Source: Paramecium pentaurelia
Taxonomy: Eukaryota > Ciliophora > Oligohymenophorea > Peniculida > Parameciidae
Direction of reading: 5' to 3'
Assembly: GCA_905183005.1 (NCBI GenBank)
Contig: CAJJDO010000120.1
Coordinates: forward strand, 261,931-325,930
DNA length: 64,000 nt
Of this stretch, positions 11,584 through 23,184 are shown in pieces. The position numbers and the translations under genes are program-made. The notes under the pieces are model-generated. The model saw only the letters and a program-made list of their open reading frames with translations, was not told the DNA's origin and did not search any database. How positions within the stretch are numbered: the first letter of the stretch is position 1; each line of letters begins with the position of its first letter.

Positions 11584-13488
11584 ATGTTCGATAATAGAAA
11601 TCAATAATAGCCTACAATGCTTGGAACTTAATTGTAACAATAATAATAAGTCTTTCCTCCCTAATATTAAGGTGTAGATCCATATGCTTAAATAAGTCCT
11701 CCAAAAGCTAATCCTTAAGGTTCTTTGGGATTGTAATAATAAGTATAAAGCAGCTACGTTTAATAAACACCTTAATAAGGCACTCAAACTGTTTATGAAC
11801 ACAAAGTTATTACAACAGGTTAAGTTTTATCTCCACAAATTCATTAAAATCCAATAGCATTTTAATAAGCTTCTACAATAAAAAGTAAAGGTTCTTATTG
11901 TATTGATTGGTGTGTTTATTTTATTCCAATCCTTTTCTTTGTTGCCATATTGTGTTTTATGAGTATGATAATAGCTCAAAAAGACAGAGATTTTAATTAA
12001 GAGCCAATCAACAATGTATTAAGATCATTCAGTCACAATTAAGCATTAACACCAATAGCTGATATAGTAGCTCCACATTTAGCAAGACCATCTAGTATGC
12101 ATAGTCATTTCTAACACAAATCAGAGATAGAATTATGTCCAGAAGGCTTCACATTAACAACTTTAGGAGAATGGCCAGGAATAAATTCTGGATGCATATG
12201 TGATAAATAAATAAAGAAGGAAGGATTTTGTTGGGCTAGAAGTGGATGTGATTCAATTGACAGCTAAAATGCTAAACAATTTTAATCTTGGAATGGAGGA
12301 AAAATATGTTAAAAACTTACAATTGGTTGGACAAAATTAAATGGAAATATTTGTTCTGAAGGATATAAGAAATGTGGTAATGTTTGTGTTCCAACAAATG
12401 GAGATGCTACTAGGAGTTGTCCACTTTCAGATTTAACTTTATTAAGTACTGATCCAACTACAGATTCAGATCCAACATCATTAAATACTTAAGTTGTTAA
12501 GATTGGTAATAAATGGTATAGAAAATCTTATGATGGAAATCCAATTGTGCAATTTTCAATTATTCCTGGAAATGCAGAATTAGGTAAGAATTCTGCTCCA
12601 TGTTTCAATGATATTACTTCATCAACTTTTGAATCATAATAATCTTATCCATTATTGAGGAAACCAGCAATTGGTTGTGATGAATTTGGTAATTTTTAAA
12701 ATGAAGTTGTTAAGATTGATACTTAAACAGCAAAAAAGATTCATGAAGAAAATGGAATATTATCAACTCTTCATGGAATCCCAGGATATTTGTCATATGA
12801 AGTAGAATCAGATTCATATACATTAGAAGGAATCAGAAGAATAACTGTTAATCCATCTACTGAATGTACTTCACTTACACCCTCTGAAGTTAATTAAATT
12901 GTAGAGGACAGTGAAGATATTTATTCATATAGAAAATGGTTTAGTATAGTAATCTTTTGGATTTGTGTGATTGGACTTGTAATATTCGTTTATCTTTATT
13001 TAATAAAAAGCAGAGTATTTATAATTATCCATATTTAGAACTTCCAAACTTTGAATGTATCATAAATAAAGTAACCAAAAATACTGATTCTCATTGCTGT
13101 TATTGTAGCTATATTGTGCATCATATTTGGATCTCTCTATTTATATAATATGAATGGTGATGTAAGTATTATTATCTAGTTGTTTAGGATGGTTTAAGGA
13201 ATTTAGATTCAAGATTTAAGTCATAATTGGACAATGAATGTTTCAATGATAAAGGAATTAAGAATGTAATTAATATGTAATATAATTTAGTCTGTTGAAT
13301 AATTACATAATTTTGCTTATTCATAATATTCTACTATTGGATATTGGGTTACTTGGGCATTTTGGTTGAGCATAGCCTTCTTTATATTAATTATTGTCTT
13401 GATTATTATCTAAAGAGGCTCTCATGGCAATTTATGTATTAATCCATGGTAGGCTAATTGGGTTTTTGGATATAATGAATTTTAGTGA
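11584..13488 (+). CDS. ciliate membrane protein with Pro/Gln-rich cytoplasmic tail and Cys-rich ectodomain
   Basis: 635 codons without an obligatory intron. About 110 N-terminal residues are rich in Gln, Pro and Tyr (e.g. QQVFPPQYQGVDPYAQISPP), then comes a strong membrane span (WCVYFIPILFFVAILCFMSM). A long ectodomain has regularly spaced Cys (ELCPEGFTL, CICDKQIKKEGFCWARSGC, CSEGYKKCGNVCVP). Three more membrane spans lie at about 12950-13000, 13090-13150 and 13340-13410. The C-terminus is NPWQANWVFGYNEFQ. An 18 nt GTAAG..CTAG segment near 13160-13177 could be spliced without changing frame. I do not recognise a named family. The layout suggests a surface or endomembrane protein. Confidence 0.85.
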
Positions 13489-13519
13489 AAATTTATATAT
13501 ATATAATAATTTTAATAAG

Positions 13520-14878
13520 ATGGGAGAAAAGAAAGTTGATAGATTTGTATTCAAAATAAGTGACAAGGTTGGTTAAGGATCTTATGGACAAGTATTTGTA
13601 CTATGTTATTTTAGGTCTTTAAAGGTTAAGATGAAAAAACTAAAGAATGGGTAGCCATTAAGATGGTTTCAAAAGCAATGATTAATGAAGATGAATATTT
13701 AAGAGATGGTTTAATGAATGAAATTAAAATAATGAGAGATTTATAGGGTAACAATGTAGTTAGGTTTATTGATGTTCTTGAAACACAGAATAATTACTAT
13801 ATTGTCTAAGAATTTTGTGATGGTGGAGATTTGCAACAGTAGTACTTAAACTAAATTTAGTCAATTGAAAAAGAAGAAGTTTTTACCTCAGAAAGAAGCA
13901 ATGCAGTTATTCATTGACGTACTATTAGGCATGATTGAATTGGTTAAGAAGGGAATCATTCATAGAGATTTGAAGCCAGCAAATATCCTCATAAACAAGG
14001 GGATTTATAAAATAGCGGGTACCATAAGTCAACACTCTTTTTAGATTTCGGATTTTCGAAAGCCATTGATAACTTTAGGAAATAAATGATAGAATCTATT
14101 GTTGGTACACCTCTCTATTAATCACTCTAATTGCTGAAAGCAGAAAAATATACATCTAAGAGTGATATTTGGTCTTTAGGCTTTATCTTTTATGAGACTC
14201 TGTTTGGCCAGAGTAATTCAGTTTAGTATTATTCTCTTAGCTCCTTGGGTAGCCAGATCAATTCCTGACTTAATAAAAAATATTACTACTGTTCCTTTGA
14301 AATTCCCATAGGATAAAAATATTGACCCATAAATTTTAGATATGTTAAGTGGCTGTTTACGTTTGTAAGAATAGGACAGATTGGGTTGGGATCAATTATA
14401 TAGACATCCTTGTTTTGGATAAAGTTTCTCTTTTTATACAAATCAAGCAAAATAGTTGGAAGACAAAGCAATGTTTTTGGTGTAAGATTTAAGATTTAAA
14501 GTTATGAAAGATAAGATTGATTTGGAAAAGGTATTTAACAAATATGACCAATCTGGAGATAACTCACTTGATATGAAAGAGTATTGTGAGTAATTTTATT
14601 AGATTAACTTTGTTATTGCATGAGATAGACCCTAAATTGGAGAGAGAAGAGATCGAATTCATATTCAATAAAATAGATTTGGATGGGAGTAACTCTATTG
14701 AATTGAATGAGTTTAAAAAATGGTTAGAAGAAAATTAAGTCTAAATGTCCATGAGAATCTAGTCTAAACCAAATATTTAAAGAAAAGCAACTGTAGAAAT
14801 GCCAAAGGTTTATCCTAATAATTCAGAATAAATTATTCCAGAATTTGATGGTTCATAGAGTTAATAAATGATATCTCC

Positions 14879-14925
<47 letters not shown>

Positions 14926-15586
14926 TTTCAAAATAATATTCAAATTAATAATCTTTATAATAATATCCATAATTATAGTAATAACAATTATCATAATAAT
15001 AATAATATACACCTTAAATTTAATAATAATATCCATAATAACATTATTCATAATAATTTTAATATCAATATCCTCCTTAATAATAAGGTATGTCTGCCTC
15101 TTAATAAAATTATCCAATTTAACCTCAACCACCCTATCCTCAAATGAATAATTCATAATAATACAATTAAGGTTATCAGTAACCTCCGGCATATGTGCCT
15201 AATCATTAACCTCCACTACCCCAAACTTTAGCTTAAGAAAGAGCTATGCTGACTATCTAAAAATTGGTTATTGCTATTGAGAAATATAAAATTAACATTT
15301 TTGAACTATTTAGAAAGTATGATAAAACTGACTCATAAACATTGGATATGATTGAGTTTGGAGTTATGCTTAGGTATTCAAATTAAAATTAATCTTTTAC
15401 CATAGGAAAATTGATAGTTAATTAACAGATCAAGATATTAGTCAGGCATTTTGGATTTTTGATGTTGACAGAAGCCAAGAAATCACTTTCAAAGAATTTC
15501 AAGATGGAATTCTTTTATACTTAAATCAATGGAGAGCCCAAGTTAATTAATAAAACAATGTTGGTTACCAATATTAAAAATATTGA
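13520..15586 (+). CDS. ULK-like protein kinase with EF-hands and polyGln linker (CDPK-like)
   Basis: After removing six introns (23, 22, 26, 28, 22 and 32 nt) the product is 637 residues, exactly in frame. Kinase motifs: glycine loop GQGSYGQVFKG, VAIKMV lysine, IIHRDLKPANIL, IADFGFSKA, SKSDIWSLGFIFYE. The activation segment reads GTPLYQSLQLL, so the usual APE is absent, as in some ciliate ULK-like kinases. The domain is followed by canonical EF-hands DQSGDNSLDMKE and DLDGSNSIELNE. A Gln-rich linker with 15 consecutive TAA codons (14880-14924) comes next, then a second pair, one degenerate (DKTDSQTLDMIE) and one good (DVDRSQEITFKE). This implies Ca2+-regulated Ser/Thr phosphorylation. Substrate unknown. 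Confidence 0.9.
14880..15110 (+). repeat. TAA-codon polyGln tract inside the kinase gene
   Basis: (TAA)15 followed by further TAA-rich, imperfect repeats. In the ciliate code they encode Gln15 and then a Gln/Asn/Tyr/Pro-rich linker between the two EF-hand pairs. Under the standard code the opposite strand shows a spurious poly-Ile frame. A trinucleotide tract like this is expected to vary in length. Confidence 0.9.
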
Positions 15587-15606
15587 ATTATTAAAAATAG
15601 TTTAGC

Positions 15607-16986
15607 ATGTTTAAATTATGTTATAGATTCACAAAAGCCCATTTACCAGTCTTTAAACAATATCCATTACATCCTAAAATATTAGAAATCTTAGATACTA
15701 AAGGATTACATACAGCCACACCAGTTCAAGATATGTTGTTTACATGTTAAAATAAAGTAAGATTATTAATTGGACCCACAGGAACAGGTAAGACTTATGC
15801 TTATCTATTACCAATTTTGGGGAAGTTGAAACAAGAGGAAGAAGAATAAAATAAAATATTAACTGAGGAGAATAAACCAAGAGCAATTGTGGTTGTATCG
15901 ACAAAAGAATTAGCAGAATAAGTAGAAGATGTAAGTTAAGAATTTACTAAAGCAATGAAGTTAAGTACATTAGCATTGGGTAAGGGTACTTTTAAGAAGG
16001 AATAAACATATTTAAAAGAAGGAGTAGATTTAGTTGTCACTACATTAGATAGATTATAGAGACATAGAAGTGCTTAATCAATTTATCTATCTAGAGTATC
16101 ACATTATGTGGTTGATGAGATAGACACATTATTAGATTCATCTATGTAAGATGACTTAAAGAAATTGGCTACTTATTTTAAGGATAAAGATATTACAACA
16201 ACATATTGTGGAGCTACATATAGTACAAAGGTTAAGAATTTTGTAGAGAGTTAATATAAAAATTAAATTACACCTTTAATTGAAAAGTAATCACATATGC
16301 ATCTTGAAAATCTTTCTCATGATTTTGTACATTGTACTACTCTTGACAAAAGTGAACCCTTTATGGCATTATATAAAGAATGTTAAAATAAATTTAAAGG
16401 TTCTATCATTATATTTTGTAATGAAATTTCAAGTTGCCATTTTCTAGAATTCTTTTGTAAGAAGAATGGAATTAAGACTGTTTCATTACATGGTGATTTA
16501 CCTAAAGGAATGAGATCCTAAAATGTTGCAGAATTTCGAAGTCAATAATGTAAAGTTTTGATTACAACTGATTTGGGAGCTAGAGGTTTAGATTTCCCAT
16601 TTGTTGATGCTGTAATTAATTTTGATTTCCCTAATTCAACCAGTGATTATCTTCATAGAGCAGGTAGAGCAGGTAGAGCTGGTAAGAAAGGATTCATTTA
16701 CAGTTTATATCATAATAGTGAATAAAGTGTAATTGATGAATTGAGGAAAGCTAATGAAGGTGAGAGACCAATAAGGATTGAAGAGTCAGCATATAGTAAG
16801 ACTAATAAAGAAGATTCACCAAAAGGAAAGGTAATCAAATCAAAATCTTAAGAGCAATAATAATCAAAAACTAAATCTTAGAGGCAGCATTATGTCAAAG
16901 GATATAAGCCAGCTTAAAAATAAACTAAATAAGAAAGAACTACTTCTAAGAGTTATTTTAAAAAAGTTCATGAAGGAAAAGTGTGA
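15607..16986 (+). CDS. DEAD-box-like RNA helicase, probably mitochondrial
   Basis: An intronless 459-residue helicase core. Visible motifs are a Q-motif-like TPVQDM, Walker A GPTGTGKTYAY, Ia-like VVVSTKELAEQ, motif II VDEID (in place of DEAD), motif III GAT (in place of SAT), IIIFCNE, VLITTDLGARGLDF and HRAGRAGRAGKKG. The C-terminus is a basic Lys/Gln tail. The N-terminus MFKLCYRFTKAHLPVFKQYP is basic and hydrophobic with few acidic residues, which fits a mitochondrial presequence, so a DDX28/MRH4-type role in mitoribosome assembly is plausible but inferred. The altered motif II is unusual; the Asp-Glu pair needed for Mg-ATP is kept. Confidence 0.92.
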
Positions 16987-17167
16987 TATATAATATTTAT
17001 ATTGTATATATTTAAGTTTAATTGGCAATTTTAAATATAGATTAAAACTCAAAAATTTAAAATATAAAAATCACTTATGCATTTGAATTAAGATCTCTAA
17101 GATGTTACTTATCTTAATTGATAACTGCTATAATTATTATTTTAAAATATTAAACGATTAATTTTAA

Positions 17168-19130
17168 ATGTTTAATAACTATAAAGTAAATTTAGAAAGA
17201 CATTGCGGATTATCTAAATTTCTGAGTGCTCTTAATGAACAATAATATAATGAATTAATCTCAGTTATTTCAGATATTGAAAATCTTCTTAATAATAATA
17301 TGGAAGAAAAGGAGAAGTTATTAAATGTGGTAAATAATATACAAATTCAAACTTAAAATAGTTTAGAAAATGAATTGCAAAAGTAAATAGAATGTCTAAC
17401 TTAGAAATGCAGAATTAAATAAATAAATTACACAACAAAAGAATATCATATCTAAATAGATTGAAGAAATTGCTTAACTTAATTAATTTGTAGTTTAAAG
17501 AAAAAAAGAGAGAAGAAGTCTTTATTCATCTCCACTATAAACATCGAATAAATTAATTAATTAATAAAATATAATACCTGTAACTCCAGCTGATTATTAT
17601 CAAAAATTATTTGAAGAAGAATGTAAGAAGGAAGAGTCTATAATGAAATTATGGAAAAAACTATAATAAAAATGTTTAGAAAAATAAAAGTCTCTATTAG
17701 AAACAGTAGATTATTATCTTAAAGATTAATGTACTAAATATGAGGACAATTTAAACTTGCAGAATGATATAATCAATAAATTAGAAGATCAACTAAATAA
17801 ATACAAAGTGGCTCTAAAATTGATATTCTAGTAAAACTACAAAAAACCAATTTCTGAGTTGATAGCTGTTGTGTAATCCTTAAATCAAGAAAACGAGATA
17901 CAAGAATTTGATTATGAATAATTGATTGAAACTCTTATAGATTTTAGTAATAAGAGAGACTAATTATATTAATTATAACAAAAAGAAACTGAAGTAGTTT
18001 TATTAAAAAATCAAGCTACTACTAATGAAGAGTAGACTAAAATGAATGAATAATATTAAAAATTATTAGAAGAATACAAAATTATAGATGATCAAAGAAA
18101 AGAATTATTAAATTTGAGTTAATAAATGAATGATAAAATCACACTTTAATCAAATCAAATTAATTCAATGAATGAATAAATTACTTAATTAACTTCTTTA
18201 TTTGCAAAATCTTTATAAGATTTGGAAACTGTTTAAGAGGAAAATGAATCTTTAAAGAAATGTTAATCAAATTATACAACTAGAACAAGTGAAGTTCATA
18301 GTAGATTCTCTGTTGGATTAGATGATAAATTAATTAAATGTTTTAATTCAGTATGTAGTAATTATAATTCACAATCAACAAGAAATAATAAAAGTAAGAA
18401 TAAGAGCATGCTTAGTTAATTAAGTAAATCTTCTTATGGTGATACTGAAGAATTATGTAATATATTGGATTCAGTTTTAAATAAGGGATTCTCATAGAAA
18501 TTAATTGAATCTATAACTCAACTAAGTAATTCTGGATTACGTAAAAGGATTAAAGATCTTTTATTTACTATCTATAATAACAATAATGAAATGGATGCTT
18601 TTTTTAGTTCCATCAGTAATTTAATTAAAGATGTAGGAATTTCATTTCAGGATTTCGAAATAATTAATGAAGGATATTTAAGTAGTACTTGTAAATTGGA
18701 ACGAAATACTAAATAATATTGTGAATTGCTTGTTCATTTAATTGATAAAAATAATAAATAGTAATCAACTAAGAATGGGGCACAATAGATTGGACTGTTA
18801 TCGAAAGTTCTCCTATAATTATGTTAAGGGAATGATGACACAATAATAGATCATATTGATAAACATATTTAAATCTCAAAATAATTAAAAGATAAGAAAA
18901 ATAAGTAATTTAGAGATCTTTAATTCAGTGCATGTAAGATGATTATGGATATTTTTAAAAAGTGGAAACATAATTATATTCATATTACAACTATTTTATA
19001 TAGTATCCAAAGAGGTTTACAACAGGATTAAGAAATACATATCCAATCCTATCTTAATGAACTTATCAAGAGTGACCTGGGCAAGAGTATATAAAAAGAA
19101 TTGAATAAATTATTTTAATTACTTATTTGA
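17168..19130 (+). CDS. coiled-coil protein, unknown
   Basis: 646 residues after removing one 22 nt intron near 17369-17390; length checks. Starts MFNNYKVNLERHCGLSKFLS. Residues of roughly 40-370 are almost continuous coiled coil with many Gln codons written as TAA/TAG. The remainder looks helical and globular (NILDSVLNKGFSQKLIESIT, LRKRIKDLLFTIYNN, KMIMDIFKKWKHNYIHITTI). Composition resembles centrosomal or basal-body proteins, but there is no named domain. It converges on the remodeller gene with about 270 bp between stops. Confidence 0.85.
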
Positions 19131-19400
19131 AATGCATTAATAGCTTTTATTAGACAATCAAATTCTTCTTAAAATTCCAATAAATGATATTATAAATAAC
19201 TTCTAGTTGATATTATGTGGAGTAACAATTCTGAGATATCACTTTTATGAAGTGAATTTTGGCATAAATAAAAAAGAATTTAATTTGATATCAGATAGAT
19301 ATCAGAGAAGATCTTTATAATTATTTTAAATAATAAGAATAACAAATTATTTTGATTTTCTATAAATTAGTGTAATTATGAAATACTTAGAAATTATATT

Positions 19401-22400
19401 TCATTTTTTATTTTCGACACAAAAAACATGGTTTTCTGAATCAGAATAATCAACACTCTTACTATTGCTTTTTTTCTTTTTTTCATTAATTTATTCTTAA
19501 TCTTAATTATCTTCATTTTTTGATTATTCTTCTTCTTCCTCTTCTTCTTCCTCTACTTCTTCTCCTTGATCTTAATCTCCTTGATCTTACTCTCCTTGAT
19601 CTACTTCATCTATTTCATCATCTTCTTCTCCTTCATCCATTTCATCTTATAATTTCTATATTTCAGCATTATCATTAACAATACAATCACTCATTTTTAA
19701 TCCATATTTTACTATAGGTGGTAATTAATTAGGTATTAACCAATCCATATTATCTCCTTTTTCAATTTCTTCAATTTCTTCAGCTCCATTCATTTAATAA
19801 TTTTATTCTTCAATCAAAGCCTTTTAAGCAGCCTATCTATCATCAATATCTTCAACTTATTTGATAGCTTAATCCATTTTTTCATCATCAAAGAGTTGAA
19901 ATGATTTTAATATTTATTCTGGACTAAACATACCAGATTACATCACAAAATCATCTAACTATCTTTTCTATAAAGATTTCAAGAAAATATTCTCTTCAAT
20001 AGTAGAATTAGTAATTAATCTATATATAGTAACAGGTCTAACTTATCCAATTCTATGACATCTATCTTAAGCTTATTTATCCATAGCTGGATTCCAATCA
20101 GTATCATAAAAAATGACAGTATCTGCTCCAGTTAAATTTAATCCAATTCCTCCACTTCTTGTTGATGAAATAAAACATGTAATATTTAATTGATTAAAAC
20201 TTTCAACTATTTTTTATCTCATTTCTACTGGTGTAGATCCATCCAATCTTAAATAGGATATTTTACTTAAAGATAGTACTGCTTCAAATAAATCTAACAT
20301 TTTAGTCATCTATGTAAAAATAATAATTTTATGATTTTGTGATTTTAATTTATAAATTAAAGATACTAAAGTATTCATTTTACCACAATCATAAATTAAC
20401 AATTTCTTATTAGGAAATAACATTCTTTATTTTTATATCATATAGAATAAAGAATCTATTCCCTTAGGTATAATATCTTATTATTATGTTTAATAAGGAC
20501 TATAATAGAGTTATTATGGTAATGCATCAACTTTTCTGATGACACAACTAAATTCATTAAGAGTATCTTGCATTTTATCTAATAAGTAATCAACAGTTGG
20601 CATCAAGAAACTTTTAATCTTGTCCTTACAAAAAGTAAGTATTTCAGGATTGTATGTTAATAAAGCATGATAAAATATTATTTTTAAATAGCTATTTTAC
20701 ATATTTGATTTAAATCTAGATTAAACTTATTGATTTTCTAATTCAATCCATCTTTTACCAAATTTAGATGTTTTCTTATTCATAATTCTTTATTCTACTA
20801 TATTTGAATAATATTATAAAACTTCTTAAGAAGGGAATCTTTGTTTGATAAATGAAATATTTAATTTTATTGGAGATTATTTTAAATTTACTTAAATTCT
20901 TTTTGGATATGTAAATTTGAGAGCAGGAAAAAAGAATGGTTATTCTACTGGTCTTTATTCAAATAATTCAGGATGATTACAAACCTTTCTTAATTATTAC
21001 ACTTTATTCATCATAGTAACAAAATCTGTTCCTTAAATTTCAAAGTTTCCAGAAGATTATATGAATTCATCATATAAATATTTCTATCTTCTTGATAAAT
21101 CACATTTAACAATAATCTCTCTTTTCTCTGGTAATTACTTCTCTACATCCTTTTTCAACCTTCTTAATACAAAAGGTCTTAATATATCATGTAATTATCT
21201 TAATACTTCTTCTGAAATAGTTTTATTTTCTGAAATGGCTTTTTCTATACTCATAAACCACTATAAAAAATCTTAATGACTATCAAATATTGAAGGCATT
21301 AAAAAATGAAGTAAACTCCATATTTCACCTAAATCATTTTAAAGAGGAGTTCCTGTTAAAAGCAATCTACTTCTTGTATTAAAATTCAATAAGACTTACC
21401 ATCTTTATGATTTAAAATTTTTAATATGTTAAGCTTCATCTAATATCATATAATACCACTTCTTTCTTTTAAATACTTTACTATCTTATATAACAATCTT
21501 ATAACTTGTTATACAAACATGAAAACTATTTAATTAACTCCATCCTTATCTTTTTAATTTTCTCTCTTTTGGTGAACCAAAATAAGTCATAATTTTAAAA
21601 GCAGGACACCATCTTTTAAATTCAATTTCCCAATTCATCAAAATACTTGTAGGAACAATTACTAAATGAGGACCCCAAATTTATTTATTTGCTGCTAAAT
21701 AAGCTAATAATGCAATAGTTTAAATTGTCTTTCCTAAACCCATTTCATCTGCTAAAATTCCATTCATCTATTATTAATGTAAACTAGCCATCCAATGAAC
21801 TCCTACTAATTAATATATTCTTAATTATCCATTTAATAAAAATGGTTGTTATTCCAATAAACCTATATTAATAATATTTTTTTACTATCTTCTGCTTCAA
21901 ATAAAAATGGAAATTATTTAGATTTTTTAAGTACCTTTAAACATTTATCTGCATCTAATACACTTTCATCTACTACTTCATCTTTAGATTCAACCTTAGC
22001 TATTTCATATCTGTTTTATCCTACTTTTATAAGGTCAATCACAATATCTGATTATAATTTACTTAAAAAATACTTGATTAAACTGACTATATTTATTTTT
22101 TGAATCCTGGCCATGCATTTTATCTTCTCTTTAATTCAAAATAGAGTGTTTTGAATTTCTCTACAGGTATTAAATTGGTTTCATCTTCTTATTATTCATT
22201 TTAATATTATGATAATTTCTATCCAATTTCTTCTGTAACTTCTTTTAATCTAGTAACTATATCTCCTAATTTCTATTTTTGACTCTCTTATTTTATTTTA
22301 TCATCCTTAAATTATTATACTTGCTTTCTTATTTACCACACGTATTTCCAATATTCTCTTTATACTGTTTTGGCTACTTTTTATAATTATCTAAATTAGT

Positions 22401-22782
22401 TCTTTTCTTCATTCTTTATAATATTTTCACTTTTACCTTCTCTTTTTCCTTAATTGCCTCATAATATTTTAACCTTTTATTAATTGCTTATTCTGCTAAT
22501 TTCTTAGTCTTAAATTTGAAACATTCTAGTCTCCTAGTCATATATTATTACATTTCACTCTACTATCACTCAATATAATACCATTTCATTTAGGATATAA
22601 TTCCATCTATATTGAGTATTAGTTTTAGGCTCCTACTTTTTTTCAGGTAAATTTCCATATTATTCTCTAATCTCTTTCAATTATTCTTCCAATTTGAATT
22701 TCTCTTCCAACATCTGGCTTCTTGATAATTTGCCTTATAATTTTTGCGCTTTTTTTATTGACTTACTTTCTGATTCAGACAT
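19401..22782 (-). CDS. SNF2-family chromatin remodelling ATPase, SWR1/INO80-like
   Basis: About 1100 residues starting MSESESKSIKKAQKLQGKLS. An N-terminal Lys/Glu-rich helical part looks like an HSA-type region. The SNF2 ATPase follows: MGLGKTIQTIALLAYLAANK, LVIVPTSILMNWEIEFKRWC, DEAQ box (MILDEAQHIKNF), then RSRLLLTGTPLQNDLGEIWS with the W-Q-V-L-L-N-F-N-T-R lead-in typical of Swr1/SRCAP/p400. The second lobe shows RLDGSTPVEMRQKIVESFN, FISSTRSGGIGLNLTGADTV, DTDWNPAMDKQAQDRCHRIG and TIYRLITNSTIEENI. The C-terminus is strongly acidic (EEVEEEEEEEEQ) and then basic. SWR1 exchanges H2A.Z into nucleosomes. Family is certain; the SWR1 subfamily is inferred from the spacing of the lobes and local motifs. 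Short introns are possible. Confidence 0.93.
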
Positions 22783-23184
22783 AAATAATATTAAATTTAT
22801 TCTAAATTATTTTAAAGTATAAATAACAACTAAAGGAACTATTCAATTACACTAAATTTACCATTATTATCCAACTTACAAATTACAATTTTCAACCCTT
22901 AGATTATCCTCATTTTTCATACTCTTTAGAATTTCATTCAATAATTACAATTCTATTCATATTTATAGGTATTGTAACTCCTCTCATTAAGTAAATCTAT
23001 TGAAATTCTAGCATATTTGTAATTTATATAGAATAATCTAAACTTTCATGTAATATAAATTAAAATTTTATAAAATAAATAGGAAGGGTGTTATACAAAA
23101 GGAATATATATATATATACTTATGAATAAAATAATAAAGAAGATAAAATACAAACATATTATATTTTAATATATATATATATAT
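22783..23184. other. intergenic, AT-rich, with short TA tracts
   Basis: About 400 nt between two minus-strand genes. It holds the promoter of the remodeller and the 3' end of the kinase gene. Short (TA)n runs near 23106-23118 and 23168-23183 are the only pattern. No ORF of note. Confidence 0.6.

Noticed and set aside
14833..15192. Minus-strand frame with long poly-Ile under the standard code
   Set aside because: It is the complement of the TAA-encoded Gln tract in the plus-strand kinase gene.
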